Source: Metopolophium dirhodum
Taxonomy: Eukaryota > Arthropoda > Insecta > Hemiptera > Aphididae
DNA: 64,000 nucleotides
Reading direction: 5' to 3'
NCBI RefSeq assembly: GCF_019925205.1
Contig: NC_083565.1
Span: 24,704,241-24,768,240 of the forward strand
Of the stretch, positions 33,697-47,877 are shown piece after piece. The position numbers were made by a program, and so were the translations under genes. The notes beneath the pieces were generated by a model. It saw only the letters and a program-made list of their open reading frames with translations. It had not been told where the DNA came from and ran no database searches. The number at the start of each line of letters is the position of its first letter. Positions within the stretch are counted from its first letter, which is position 1.

Positions 33697-34278
33697 TAGA
33701 CCTTTATTATTCTCATTTTTCGTTCCGTGGATCGTTGTACCGTCTTATCTGCGGTCAACGGTCGACGGTCGTTGGCTATTGCTTGCAGGTATAAAATATG
33801 TACCTATAATATACGATTTATATAATATGTACATATTTATACGTGCGATATGATCGCATCATTTCTACGAATTATTATTATTATTATTATTATCGAAGAG
33901 TCTCGCTAGTATTATTATACCTATACGCGCGGTACTTTCCCATATATTTGTTTTAATTTTGAAAATATTGTGAGCTATTTAGGAGTGTTCGCGCCATGCT
34001 AAGTATTCTCTAGTAATGTTGTCGCAATATTTTAATGTAATATAGTAATCAATTAAATATATATGTATGTTATTCACTATGGTACCTTTAATACGTTGCA
34101 TACTTGCATAATAGCATGAGATTCGGAATGCATGCAGTCGGTCGGCACTCTATCTGGTCAATCGTCGCGAATAAACGCTACAAGCGGGCACCCTTGACGT
34201 CGGGAAGCGTACACACGAGCAACTATAACCTCCTGCCGACCGTACCGGCCGGATTTATGTATTATGTAGAACACGGGT

Positions 34279-34638
34279 CAGCATAGGCGCAATTTGGGGG
34301 TTCTTGAGGGTTCTTAGCACCCCCAATATTCATATTAGCAACCCCAAATTGTCGATATCATCATCGAATTATTGACTATTATATTATGCCTTAGGTATTT
34401 GGATACATTTATTTCTAAGACCTAATAATTTTCATAATAATAATAATAATAATAATAATACATAGTTACCTATCAGAATAATAATTATAGATAAAAGTGT
34501 ATTATGTTATAGGTAATTGTTTATACGTATTAAGATTAATGCGAAGGTGTATACAATTAAGTTGTTTGAAAGGAGGGGGCGTGGGTTGACATAAATCTAG
34601 CACCCCCATAAATTTAACCCAAATGGCGTCTATGCTGG
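34279..34638. mobile_element. MITE with CAGCATAGGCGC termini
   Basis: The left end cagcataggcgcaatttggg and the right end ccaaatggcgtctatgctg are inverted matches. The interior has paired agcaccccc motifs. The flanks share only ggtc. The surrounding host sequence (34100-34278, 34639-34750) is GC-richer and may have been one block. Confidence 0.6.
34432..34461. repeat. (AAT)n microsatellite
   Basis: Perfect AAT trinucleotide run inside the MITE. Confidence 0.9.
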
Positions 34639-35039
34639 TCCGACTGGTCATAACACGCACCGGTTGCAATAAGGTACACGATAGTTCCAAACTTTCTCAA
34701 TCGAACCATTCTTGATGACCCGTGTATATTCCGCGGCAATCGGGAAAAAAATCCCCAGACTACAATACTATACTATACGTATACCTACTATGTTTTTAAC
34801 TATATTATTTGACATATCGATCATTCGAAATATTTTTATATGCTATATTTGTGAAGTTGTTAAGTTAATTAAGTTGAATTACACATAATATATTATCGTA
34901 ATTTAAAACATAATAATATTTATAATATATAGTTTTTTTAATAATATAATTTAAAATTAAAAAAAAAAAAAAAAATATAATATAAAGCCGGATTCCCACG
35001 ACTTTCGTACTTGTCAAATATTATTTTTGATATTTGAAA

Positions 35040-35131
35040 CATAGATTAAGCTTATTAGCTATTATCATAGATTAAGCTTATTAGCTTTTAGCATAGATTA
35101 AGTTTATTAGCTATTAGCATAGATTAAGTAG
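35040..35131. repeat. 26-bp tandem repeat, 3.5 copies
   Basis: The unit catagattaagcttattagc followed by tattat is present three times with few substitutions, then a partial copy. It is AT-rich and non-coding. Confidence 0.92.
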
Positions 35132-35139
35132 CTTCATAT

Positions 35140-36210
35140 CTATCCGTGTTCCCAAAATTCACCCTGACTCCGACGGAATTGTACGAGCTGTCACTGTACC
35201 TACGTAATGCTTATGGAACCGAGTTCAAATAATGAGCAATCAAGTTGGCTGTAGGTACTATATCCACTGAAAGTGATGAACTCGAATAAGGTCAAATTAT
35301 TATAGTTATAACCTCGTAAGTCATAAGTTATATGATAACTAGCTAACTATTATTCATTCAGTCGAAATTAGTCTTAGAACTTAGTTTTTCTTTAAATTAT
35401 GTTTCTGCGATGTTTATTATAGTTAGTTCCCCAGTCATTGTTGTTTTTAACCTTTTTAAGCCCACTTTATGATCGAATAGAGATATCGTATTTCAGTAAA
35501 AACTTTTTTCTTAGAATTCTGTCAATAGTAATTGTATGCCATTATAATAGTTTTTGGTTTTAAATTTTTATCGGAAATATTGCTGATACCAATTGTTTTA
35601 CTCTATATCGTGTAAAATTGAAATACGCATATTTTGGTGTTGGTTACACTGTTCTAGGATTAGAATTGAGTACAGTCATAGATAATATAAGAATGGATAG
35701 GACATGCCTATACTAGTTCCATATGGGGCCATGTGCTTTTTTGGGGAATCACTAAAGTTTCATGTGATAAGTTGGGCAATAAATCTGTTTCTAATAATTT
35801 CCATTAATCCTCTAAAATTTTTTTTCCAAGTTCCATAACCCGTAACCTATAGTTGTTTCTATATAAAATGTATTTTTATTGATCGACCAATATAAATATT
35901 GTGAAATTTATGTCCATACATTCTAATAATAAAAAAAGTATGCACTATGATGACGAAACTTTATTAATATATACCCAATTATAAAATATAGAAAAATTAT
36001 GATTTTTCAAACAAAACGAAGAATGTTTTTTTATTCTAACAAGGATTATAATTCTCATAAATAAATATATATCGTATAAATCATATCATTGTGAGGTAAA
36101 TTACATGTATATAATTAAGATAAACATTTTTATGTATTATTTACTTGTAGGTTTATCGTTACCGTTATCACTATATTCGAGCGGAACATTTGAACAATAA
36201 CTTGATGGGC
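35140..36210. other. Intergenic, no gene recognised
   Basis: AT-rich sequence with short GC-balanced patches near 35160-35270 and 35640-35760. No frame, inverted termini or known RNA was seen. Confidence 0.45.
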
Positions 36211-36214
36211 TGTA

Positions 36215-38345
36215 TACATCTAAAAAATATAAACAGTTTGGCTTAAATCAGTTTTTTTTATATTGGATATAATTATAGAACCAATATTATTAATACATAT
36301 TATTGATATTATATTATGTATCAGATTCATGTATTGTAACCTGCAGTTTAATAATTATTACATTTAGTAATCGTTTCAGCCAAATAATCGGTCACATGAT
36401 CTGAAATAATATACATTTTCTTTATTTATTGTAACTTGATTAGCGATTTTTTTTTATTTAGATGAATATTATGCATGAATTAGGTAAGTATAAACATTTT
36501 ACAATTATTTAAACATGTATTTTATGGAAAAACAATATTTTCAATTATCTTAGAACGTTGACAACAATTAGGTACTTACTTCCGATCTCCAACGGAAGTT
36601 TAATCCCTAAGCAATTTATACAAGAGATACAACGTGAATACAATATAATATAATGTTTTATGGGATATATATTATTTTCCTTATAAAATGATGTATATAA
36701 ATATAATTATTTGATGTTGATTAGCACTGATTCAAATAATTTAAATGTCATATTTTCATATAACGATACATTGTTAATGTCTTCATTAGGTAGAAATACC
36801 TATTAAAAACTAAATAAATAATGTGTACCAACTGAAGTCGATCCAAACAAAGAGTATATATTTTAGGCTTAAAATATACCAAAACTATCATTAAGGGGTG
36901 ATGGGTGATCTTAGAAATTAGAATATTATCAGTTGTGAGTTAGTAGGTGACTACAATCATTAAGATTATAATTTTCTAAGAATAATATTATTGAAATAGT
37001 AAATCTATTTTCAAACTGCTTTGTTGTATTGCAAATTTGTGTAAGCTTTTCTGTATCAAATTCCACACCCGAACGATTATTTATAAAGCTCATAATATTG
37101 TTGTAAAATTAAGATAAGGATCCACTATGTTGCAAACTCATCTTCAAGGTTCTATGCGTATATCACAGGTGAATACAACGAAAAAGAGTTTTTAGAAGTT
37201 AGAAAACGATAATTCAGTGACAACATACCTAATAAAAAATACTCAAAGCCTATTTTCGCATTACTTATCTACTCATTATATCATCATAACATCATAATTG
37301 AAGAAAAAGGAATTGTAGGCAAGTAGACATCCGCTGAACATCGATCAGCTTAGAAAATAAATGCTCCCAGACTGCAAAGATCAAGAATAATAGTTGAACG
37401 GCAGTATCTACTTGATAAATAACTGAGTGATAGGTAATGACGTAATGTACTTCTCTGAAAATGATGACATGCCTACCTACCGGTGAACTTGGAAGTTCTC
37501 CCTGTTGAGTAGGTGATTCAGATACAAAACTGGGTAAGCAATGAAATGCTTCATCAAGATTGGGACGATCTTTGGGCAGTAACTTAAAAAAGCCCACCAA
37601 GTCAACTATAATTAATCTGCCGTTCATTGAGCTAGGTCCAACCGCAAACACCGTAAGTGATCCTCAGGTACAGGAAACGAGGTCAACTGTGAACTAATGA
37701 ACCAGCCAACGATGTACCACAAAATACGACCCGGCAAAACAACCAAGCACACAATTTATATAATTATGATGTTTTTTTTTATATTGGATAGTATAATTAT
37801 AGATCCAATATTATTTATACTTTAGGAATATTTGAATCAAATATAAAATATTATATTATTATGTGTCAGATTTGTGTATTGTAAGTTTTAACATGCAGTT
37901 TAATAATATTTACCATGATCTTCTATAAATTGTTTATCGTTTACTGAAATAATATGCATTAGCTTTATTTATTGTAACTTTATTAACGAAACTTTTTTTT
38001 ATTTAGATGCACATAGTAATACATATTATACATGAATTAGTATAAACGTTTTATAATTTAAACAATTATTTTACGAAAAAACAATATTTTCAACCATCAT
38101 AGAACATTGAAAACAATTTAGTACTTACTTTTAATCTTATACAAAGTAAACACTATAAGCAAATTGTACAAGTAATACAGCATGAACACAATATATAATA
38201 TTATAATGTTTTATGGTGTATCTATTATTTTCCTTATAAAATGCTGTATTTAAAATAATTATTTGATGATGTCAACGGTGAACCAATGAACCAGCCAATG
38301 ATATACCACAAAATACGACCCGACAAAACAACTGCGCACACAACG
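36215..38345. repeat. Tandem duplication, ~580-bp unit, first copy interrupted
   Basis: Block X at 36215-36720 recurs at 37760-38270 (attggata..attatag, tgcagtttaataat, tttttatttagatg, ggaaaaacaatattttcaa, ttttccttataaaatg). Block Y at 37681-37752 (gaaccagccaacgatgtacc) recurs at 38275-38345. In the first copy X and Y are separated by 36721-37680, which is therefore an insertion there or a deletion in the second copy. Confidence 0.8.
37480..37650 (-). pseudogene. Possible exon fragment of unknown protein
   Basis: Minus-strand frame SSMNGRLIIVDLVGFFKLLP continuing KDRPNLDEAFHCLPSF and ...GELPSSPV, where a GTAGGTAGG donor follows. The codon pattern looks more coding-like than neighbouring AT-rich frames. 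It sits in the 1-kb segment unique to the first tandem unit. I do not recognise the family. The frame runs on to 37292 but that part is probably intron. Confidence 0.3.
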
Positions 38346-38389
38346 ATTATAAAGACCAAACATCTATAGGAACAGTAACAGTCTTATTC

Positions 38390-40300
38390 GAGACCTATTC
38401 AGTGATACCACCTTGGTACTCTCTGTGCATATTAAATATGCACAAATTAATATATTCCATGTATTGTAAATAGTGTCAAATTAAATAACTGGCCAACGAC
38501 ATAGGGATAAAAACCCGTGATGACCACACGGTAGGGCCTCGATAGCGGGAACAACCCCTTCTGCAACATAACTGTTAGCTAACAAAATAATAAATTGACA
38601 TTATTTTAACGATATTTAAGTTTAAATAAAATATATTTATTTAAACGACAAGAATGTGTGAGGGATAAGCCCTCCTTTAAAGTTAATGAAATAAACGAGA
38701 TTGGGGTAGTAGTATTTTAACATTTTTTTTTAGTGTCGACCAGTCATCAATGAATGCAAGTTGCTAATTAACAGTACTGTATACATATGTAGTACTTAAA
38801 ATATTTTACCATGTTGTTTGCACAGTATGTATGGTTAAATATTAAAATAAAATATTATAAAAAATAAATGTATACTAACCTAATTTTCCAACATTATCTT
38901 GCCAATCTTCTGCATTTTCATAGCGCCCTAAATTATAACAAGTAAATTGTATTTTGTAAAAATTATCGACTTCAGCCGATTGCAAAGTATTTTAAGAACA
39001 GTTGAAGTATGAGTGTATGAGTGTTATATTATAATATGTGCTGCCTTAAGGTCCGCACACACTGCTGCGGTGGCGGCGGTGGTGGCGTTAAATTGCTGCA
39101 GGACACATTTCACCACCACTGCCGCCATCCAACTATGTTGGCAAAAAATTAAGAAAGAAGAAAAAAAAGTTGACATTAATTATATTTCATATTTATCAAG
39201 TATAAATCACACATCTACTTTTTAGAACAGTTATATTTAATGGACCGATAAAAGTTATTAGCCGATAACTCCATGACGTGTTTCTCGTTTTGTGCTGAAA
39301 TCGAGGTCTATTTCAATGCCCTCCCCCCACTTTCAAAATTTGAACTTCTGACTACGCCAAACGTTTGTGCATCAAGTCCCATCGTTTGTGTAGAAATGTG
39401 CATCAAGTCCAATCGTCTGTGTGCAAAAACTGAAAGCTCTATAACAAAAACAAAATGGGGGTGCATTGTAACGGAACAGCCTCTTTCTAGTCTTTCTTGA
39501 AATTTTAAATATTTTTCATATTTTATTCACGTATAGAAATAATAGGACAGTAGGTATAGGTGCGTAAATTAACAAAATACCTATATATTTAACTACTGTA
39601 TTATAATAATTGAATAGGTAATATAATATGTTTTAAATTTTTTGTAACTATGTTAAGTTATATTTGAAAGACAAACTCTGCAAAAATATAATATAACTTA
39701 AAGTTTCTTTTATTAATAAAACTTCAATAACATAATTATAGTGTTCACATAAAAAATAAATAATAATAAACATTTTAAAAACCTCAGCATTGTTAAAATC
39801 AAATAAGTTTAAAACAAAATAAGTATATAATTAGCCATTAGGTAGGTATAATACGAACATAATCATTAAAAATAAAAATCATTTTACATTATCGACAACA
39901 AATTAATTCGAAAAATAAGATAAACTATTTAAGAAACGTACGTTATACCAGCACCCCACAAGAAAAGTCAGGATGTTTTTTTTTATCCCTTAATTTAATA
40001 CTCGATTTTTTTGAATTTGTACGCTTATTTTCACAAATTATAGTTTAAAACATAGTTTGTTTTTTTTGGATGTCACGTGATATGCGAGCATTGATATTAT
40101 TTTTTTGCTACTCAACCAATTTACCTACGTCCTAACATCATTGAGGCAATAAATAATTTCGATCCCGGCTGTGCTTTCCATCAATGATCCATTCTATGTG
40201 TTTTGAAACAAAAACTAAAACCCGTATGGGTTTAAATAGGACGCTCAAGACCAGTTGTACCATCAACGATTAAAGTTTACCGACATTTAATTGACATTCA
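38390..40300. other. Intergenic with small hairpins, no gene recognised
   Basis: Contains the palindrome gtgcatattaaatatgcac near 38425 and an imperfect hairpin at 39061-39126, where tggcggcggtggtgg pairs with caccaccactgccgcca. The rest is AT-rich. Short frames at 39013 and 39273 have no recognised motif. Confidence 0.45.
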
Positions 40301-40322
40301 AGTTATCGAGACTCGACTGTAG
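40300..40322. mobile_element. Solo Tigger/pogo-like terminus
   Basis: caagttatcgagactcgactg followed by ta closely matches the termini of the Tigger relic at 8612-10338. No partner terminus was found within reach. Confidence 0.5.
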
Positions 40323-40687
40323 TATTTATATACAATATTTTATAATGTGTTAAGCTTATTTTACTTAAATATAAAAACCTAATACTTATAAGCTTTATAA
40401 TAATAAATGTTCATACTAGGAGTACTAATTTGTATTTATATACAAAATATTATAATAATATTATTTAAGATATTAAAATGAGTCTCCTTCCTCCCCAGGT
40501 ACTGTATTGTAAATAGGTATCTATTTAAATAAAAAGCAAATACCACATTTTTTTATTATATTGAGGTTAGGAACGTTTTAGTAAAAATATACCTTTAATT
40601 CAGAATTAAAATGTTCTAATTAAGTGAAAACAATTATATTAACAACTAAAAAGTTCTATCTGAAAATCTTTTTGGTTCCTATCGGAA

Positions 40688-41490
40688 CATTTAGATTCTG
40701 AGCAGAGCAAGAACGTATAGATATTAATTTTACAATGATGTGTGTTTTTTTTATTTAATTATTCATTATTAATTTTTTTTGTGTGTGTCAGTCATCACCC
40801 TATAGGACAGTAGTAATGCTTAGATTTTCATCAACAGTATCTTTTCTGATAGGAAAGTGAATCTAGTTGTTTCTGATAGTTTTCAAAAACACCGCGAAAT
40901 ATAAAAGAAAAATAAAGGAAAAACTGGAATTTTGGTTTTTGGTGTAACTCTAGATACATGAAATTTTGACTAAATGTTTATATAAGCATTTTCTGTACAC
41001 CATATTATTTTAAAAAAAATTTGACAGATGAATAATATTCAAAATCAAGTCACAATTTTTTTTTAAAGCATTTAAAGTTAAAATATGGACAAAATACGTA
41101 AAATTCACAAAAATGTGCAAAATTTTTTGAGTTAGAAATTCATAAACTTATTTTTTCAAATCTAAGATTTTAAAATTAATACAAGTTTTTTCATAATTTT
41201 GTTTACCTTTTTAAAAAAAAAAAATTTCAACAAGCAAGTGAAACACAATTTTTATGAGCGTTTGAATTTCATATTATTACAAGATTGGAATTGAAAAATA
41301 TTAAAAACACATAAGCTCAATTTTTTTTATAAGAATTTTAAATACTTAGTATTACTTAGTAATATCATAGGCTGACTGACCGTCTTCGCTCAAAATCGTT
41401 TTTCTTATACAATGATATTATATCTTTGTAATCAAATTTAACACCATCCATTACAGCGACCCACTTATAGCCTGTACAGTAGAGTGACAC
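40688..41490 (+). repeat. 'attctgagcagagc' dispersed repeat, copy
   Basis: It begins agattctgagcagagcaag, continues ttttacaatgatgtgtg and ends near taggctgactgaccgtcttc ... ccattacagcgaccc ... tgtacagtagagtg. The same order occurs at 53728-55108. No coding capacity. Confidence 0.8.
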
Positions 41491-42099
41491 CTATTTGTCC
41501 ACCTTTTTTTTTTATTGAATATACATTTGTTTTTATTAAATTAAGCTATTTTTATTGAATCAAGATTTTTTTTTTTGATCTACTTAGATTTTATATTAAA
41601 CATAGATTTTTCTCATAGTATATATTTCAATTAAAAAAGCCAAGTCAAATAAACAACTTTATTGAAAAAAAAATTTTAAATAAAATAAAAACGGTATTTA
41701 ATAAAATATCTATATTTAATAAAAAAATCTATGTATAATAAAAATCTATATTTGATAAAGAAATGTTTATACCTTTATATAAATTTATTTTGTTCTAAAC
41801 TTATTTGATTTTAACAATGCTGAGGTTTTTAATATGTTTATTATCAATTATTTTTTAAAGTGGGATTCTGGGGGGGGGGGGAGGGGCATTGGAATGGACC
41901 TCTAAAATCGTTGGATTTAAAAAAATTTAATATTTTAGGTAGGTACACAACATTTGTTGTATATTATACAACACCAACACCATTAAGTACAAACAATGAA
42001 TGCGACATTCTATCAAAAATAGCATTGATATCTAAAGATCTAAATCAAATACTTGCCAGGACATGTTTTTACCATGAAACCTAGTTTTATCATTTGGTC

Positions 42100-43490
42100 T
42101 GTAACGATATTTTTAACAAAAACGAATATTAATTGTAATATTAATAAAATTATCAACTGATATTATAGGTATGATAATATATAAATTATATGGATTTAAT
42201 GTTTATACAAATATGAAATTAAACGAGTACATATAAAAGTCAAATTAGTTATTAAACAATATTATACCTACATTACAGACTTACTTACAGTAATAATTAT
42301 ATATTATAATTTTCACCAATAGGTAGGTATCCGGTTAGAAATATTAATTTATTTAAATACATAATATTAAGTTAATTGAAACAAACAATAAAATGTATAT
42401 AAAAAAGGTACATAAAAAATGTTAACATGTTTATTGAAGTGCTACTACAATAATTGTGTCCAAACGTAAAAACTATAAGTACCTACCTAACATCTTGCAG
42501 ATCTCGTTTGAGCTTATTTTATTGATATTTAAACTGAATTCCGAGACACTGTATCACATTAAGATTAAAGTGGAACATACCGTACATGTGTAATGTAATA
42601 ATGTATACTGTATAGATATATGTCGTACACTAAAATATAATAATTATACTTACCGACACAATCTTGTTTAGCTTGATTGAAAATAATATTTATTATAAGT
42701 AAAAAAAATATGTTATTTTTCAATAATTATGAGGTTTTGGAATGGTTGACTTTGAGGAGGACTTAACACGTAAAGCCCGATGTCAAACGTATTATAACAT
42801 AGGTACCTACATAAGTTTGTGTTCAGCAGAATCAATTTTGTGATGTTAGTTTTATTATAAGATTGAATTGACCTGAGTACTTTAAATCAAATACTACACT
42901 ATTATCTTAATAATACGCATTTATTGATATTCAGATATTTCAATATTTAAGCATGTTATGAGTATTTTGCTACTGTAATATTTAACATGATTATAATACT
43001 AATTCAAAAATTAAATTTCTAATAAACGAGATAATAGATAATATTCTGACCTTAAACCTATGACAATGAGTAAATTAAAGTTGACAATAGAAAATCGGCT
43101 AAAATCAAAGTTTTTATCATACTTGTACGACCAGGAACCTCATGTGACCGAGGAAGTCTCTATGGTTTAATATATGTATTAAGTAAAATACTATAATACT
43201 TATACTCATACAATATCATACAATATAATCTGATACACATATTTTTATATTGGTATAACTAATGGTCACGAAAATAATTTTATTTTTCAAAAATGATAAG
43301 GTAGCATAATATTTTCCTATGCCAAAAACATAAAATTATCAAATAATTAAACGTAAACCTAATCTAATTTTGAATACTCATATTATATTATATTTTTTTT
43401 GTAAAAAAACTTTATTCGACAAATTAAGTGAAACATATATAGGTACTTCTTAATCTTACGCAATAAAATACAATAGTATATTAGCGAGCG
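42100..43490. other. AT-rich intergenic, nothing recognised
   Basis: Low-complexity A/T sequence without frames, inverted termini or recognisable RNA structure. Confidence 0.5.
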
Positions 43491-43499
43491 TCGCCCAAG

Positions 43500-44090
43500 A
43501 CTGAAATGGCCTTCCCGCGCGAGCCACACATACTATTTTTTTCATTACTATTCCCCTGCGTTCGTGGAAAAGGTTATGCAGTGATCTATGCAATAATTAA
43601 AGACTATTCTACAAAAACAATTTCATGGAAGACATTTTATTTTATTTCAAAATTACAATTTTCACTTTGTATATTTTATTATTGTAACTGATAAGATTAT
43701 TATACAAATTGCGTGAAATAAACTTACTAACGCATCGTTCGACGCACTTATCAAGGAACAGTGCAAATTAAATATGTTTAAATGTTTATGCGTCACGCAA
43801 GGAGGTTATACTATACACTTAAGATGTAACCAAAAGTTTATGTTTTGTGAGAACCGTGGTAGGTATACATTTTAGTTTCTGGTTGTGCAGGGGATACGCG
43901 CCCGGCGGCCGGCACTTTTGGGGATTTCTTCTTTTCCGCCCGGCACTTTTGGGGATATCCTCTTTTCCGCCCGGCACTTTGGGGATTTCCACTTTACCGC
44001 CCGCTGGACGGAAAAAGGACGCTTTCGAACGCTTCAACCGTGGTCGAAAACCAAACTTTCGGTGCAGGCGTGACAAAAATAGTATTATTA
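43500..44090. repeat. VEIPK-coding repeat, copy 4
   Basis: It opens gcgcgagccacacatactat and carries gtaaccaaaagtttatgttt. Three tandem cacttttggggat-type blocks follow at 43912-44000, and it closes ttcggtgcaggcgtgacaaa. It matches the 30-31 kb cluster. On the minus strand the blocks read G-G-K-V-E-I-P-K-V-P-G and variants. Both strands are open through part of it, so the frames are not evidence of a gene. Confidence 0.75.
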
Positions 44091-45224
44091 GGTAGGTATG
44101 GTATAACCGTATTCTATTAAATTATTAAATTTATATTTTTTAACAGTCATTCTATGAATTTTTGTGACAATAATGTATATTCTTCCTATACTTCTCCATA
44201 AATATTAATCTGTGATCTATCATGTAAAGTAATGAAATATATATATTTATAAGTACTCACGTCCAGGGCATACTATATAACTAATACAACTAAACATTAA
44301 AATAAAAGTTAACATATTAAAATATCTGATACTATTTGTATCCATAATATTAACAGCGTCAAATACAATTGAAAGAATAATACAAAATGTTGTATATTTT
44401 TATATTTTAAAATGTGATTGATCAAATACAAAACGAAACATGTGTTTCCATAAACAGTTGAATAAACTACCTATTCTCGATTATACCAACTCTCAAGAAG
44501 TCATGCGATTTATCGCTCTAGTCGATATGAGTGTCAAACTTTATGTATAGGTATATGGGTATACATTATATACCATACGCAGTACGCACAAGCTTTTTAC
44601 ATTTGTTCAAACTACAAAAGAAAAATGTAAGAAGCACTTAAAATTTGCCAAGTAAAATGTGATAATTGTGGGGACTAGGGATCACTTGGTGAAGCCCCAA
44701 TAAGGTTCTAATATTAACGATATCATGTCGGTGAAAGTTGATGAATTCCGTGGCACCATTTGTTAAAAAATTTTAATAATATATTGATGTAACTCTGAAA
44801 AAAAATAACTGGAAAAAGTCTGTCAAAATCATAGAAATTCCATACGTAATATTTTAAATTCTGATTAATGTATCGATTTTAAAATGATGTGAGTTTTTTC
44901 TCGGGTGTGTGTCGATCATCATTTTTGGAACAGTAAAATTGCATCTATTTTCTGCTTTTTTTTTTTTGGTAGAAATCTTAATCTATTTGGTAATTACGGA
45001 GGTCAAAAGTCAAAGCTGGACAGTAACTAGTTAACAAGTCAAAAGTTAAGTTACAAGTTACTTTTTTATAACTTATAACTTAATCAGTTAAAAAAAAATA
45101 GATAATTAGAAAAAACCTTAGTTAGTAGCTAAGTTATTTAATTTCATAAATAATTTTAACTTAACTTTTTGTTAAAATTAAAGTTATTTACGAATTGTTC
45201 GTATTATGAACTGTATATTTAATA

Positions 45225-45960
45225 TTCTGAGCAGAGCGATAAATATATTGATTTTAGAATGATGTTTGTGTTTTTTTTTTTAATAGAATTTATTTAAATT
45301 TGTGTGATATTTTCAAAATATTTCGACTTTATTCTGTTTTCAGACATCTTTAGTTTCCAACTTTTATTTTTATATAAATGTTCATAAAATTGTTTTCGTT
45401 GGGTCAAAAAACTTAAAAACTTCATGTAAAGATCCTAATAAGTTTGTTATCAACAAAAAAAATCTATCAGAAAGTTTTACTACATTTTGATGAGCTTTTA
45501 AAGTTCAGTTTTGTACAACATGGATATTCACTCGATTTCCTATTTGCAGTAATTTTCTTATTTTGTTGTACTTCTTAAAACGATTAACTGTAGATAAGTC
45601 CTTGAAATTCACACTAGGTATATGTTTATTTTATCATTTTCTAAAATTAGTAATATTTTCAAAAAATTTTGACTCGTTTCAAGTTGTTTACGGACGTTTT
45701 CAATTTGTAATTTTTTTAGTTTTTTTCTATACATTTTCAATTTCATATTATTTTTATAATAATATAAATAAATTTTTTTAATATTCTTTTTTTAAATACT
45801 AAAAGTTCAAATTTCGACAAAATGTATCTTATTGAAGATCTACTGGTAATTTTCGGTTAAAAACTTAAGAAATATTTAATTTTTATTTTGTATAGTTAAG
45901 GATTACACATCAAGGTTCTACTTGATCCTTTTTCGTATACAACGATATTAATATATTGTT
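45225..45960 (+). repeat. 'attctgagcagagc' dispersed repeat, diverged copy
   Basis: Begins attctgagcagagcgataaa and ends near tttttcgtatacaacgatat. The interior resembles the 53.7 kb copy (ttcactcgatttcctat, ttattttgttgt). A shorter fragment lies at about 44860-44950. Confidence 0.7.
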
Positions 45961-46424
45961 TTATGTATATTATCCAGCGCGACGGCAGTGGCGCGAAGCT
46001 AAGTAAAATAAAATAGCAGAGTAGCCACTAGCGTATAAAACCAGAACACCGAGTTTTAACAGTGAAAAATCGTCCTAATTTATGTCAATTCTTTGCCAAG
46101 CTCTACAGGGCAAACGGCTGAACATATAAAGTAGTATGAGATATCAATCGATCAGAAATATTATGCAGGTAGGAATAGAGGAATTGGCTAGCAGATTGGT
46201 TAGATAGTTTATAAGTTATAAGCAAAAATGTGCAAGTACTTTATTTTGCGTACGGAACCGTGGGGCCGGATAGCGGTGGGTCGGGGAACGAAAACATCGT
46301 AAATAATGTTTAAAACCTTAACTCCCCCACCCCCCTCTCACACACAACTTACAACTGTAAACAGACATATTGACATTCATGATCCTTCAACATCTATAAT
46401 ATCGAAGGCCCCATTTTTAAGGTT

Positions 46425-46700
46425 GCATCCAAAAACCGCACACTTTATCGGTCATGGTATAACTAAACGTATAGTCATAGTGGGTTAAAATCACACACTA
46501 TATTCTGTGCTAAATAACGGTTAAGATAATTTGATACTATACAATAATCATGCTAACACGTTTTAAGTCTTGATTCTTTAGTAATCACAAGTGTGTGGTT
46601 TTTGGATACAATAATTTTAAAAACTGTGCTGTTTTAACCTACCAAAAGTGTGCGGTTTTGTCCTGTATTTTATCAAGTGTGCGGTTTTAGGAGTCAACGA
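46425..46700. mobile_element. Element with iterated AGTGTGCGGTTTT motif
   Basis: gcatccaaaaaccgcacact at 46425 is the inverse of agtgtgtggtttttggatac near 46590. Two more direct copies (agtgtgcggttttgtc, agtgtgcggttttagg) follow to 46700. The design matches the elements at 2247 and 25134. Confidence 0.5.
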
Positions 46701-47270
46701 TTTTTAAAGCACCGATGTTTTTTGTTCTTTGCTTTTTATTTAATTTTTATAAATTAAAAAAAAATGGACATATTATTAAGACCTAACCTAACCTATATTG
46801 AATGACAAGCATTTATAATTAAGTGTACCTATTTCAGAGTTAAGGTAATATAATATCATTACGATATAATATTAACACTAAAACTATAGTATATCGTATT
46901 ATATTATTCAATAATTTACTGACTGTTTATGGAAGTTTCACTATACCATTGAATTCTAAACATTGTGTGAATTCAAAAAACATTACTAGTGTATAATGCG
47001 TGTATATTGTATACGACTAGCAAAACCTAAATGATAATATATTATTTAAAACATAACTAGGTATCCATTACCTACCTATTTTTTTAGGTGGTTAATAATA
47101 TTACAATTTTAAATTAATAGACAGAAATACAAGACATAAATATTATAATATAAAGGTAAGATAATCAATGATGTTTTAATTAAATCACTTTATTACAGTA
47201 TATTATAATATTAATATGGGTAAAAATGCCTAAATAATAATATATGTTTTAGATAACTATTGTATTATAA

Positions 47271-47302
47271 TATAAATATAATATAATATAATATAATATA
47301 AT
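47271..47302. repeat. (AATAT)n microsatellite
   Basis: About six units of aatat in tandem. Confidence 0.9.
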
Positions 47303-47877
47303 AGAACAAAATAAAAATAATCAAACAACAGCTATGGACAGGGTGCAGTGAACAATATTAAATGTCTATCATTTATTCAATGATAATAATACATGGTAGT
47401 TGTTTGTCGACGACAAATACAATGATTAGAAATAATTATTTTGTTTTAAGCAGTTTTTATTTAAATTATTTTTCCAAATGCAATGTGATCGCATCCCGGC
47501 ATCCCCTGTCAGTCCGCTACTGCATGGACGTAATTTATACATATTCAGATTTTTATAACAATAATATGTGAATGCAGTTCGATAAAAAACTAAGACTTTA
47601 TAAATTAAACGATAATTGTTTGTTATAATAATATATTATCTGGTGTAATTGCTCATAAAAATATAACGTGATAATAATAATATATACACATCACTACGGA
47701 TTACAAATAAACTCATAGTACTCATAATATTTTGTTGTTTAAAACCTTAGCTCCAAAATGTTTTGCTCTAAAGAATAATTGTTAGCCGGAATTTCATTCG
47801 CCTGCATCGGCACAGCTGGTATATCATTTCTATTATCACGACGAAATAATCTAGCTACCCATGTATGCCAAACAAAT

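Noticed and set aside
43819..44095. Overlapping frames on both strands as genes
   Set aside because: Both strands are open because of the tandem GC-rich blocks of a dispersed repeat. No start context, splice sites or unique sequence support a gene.
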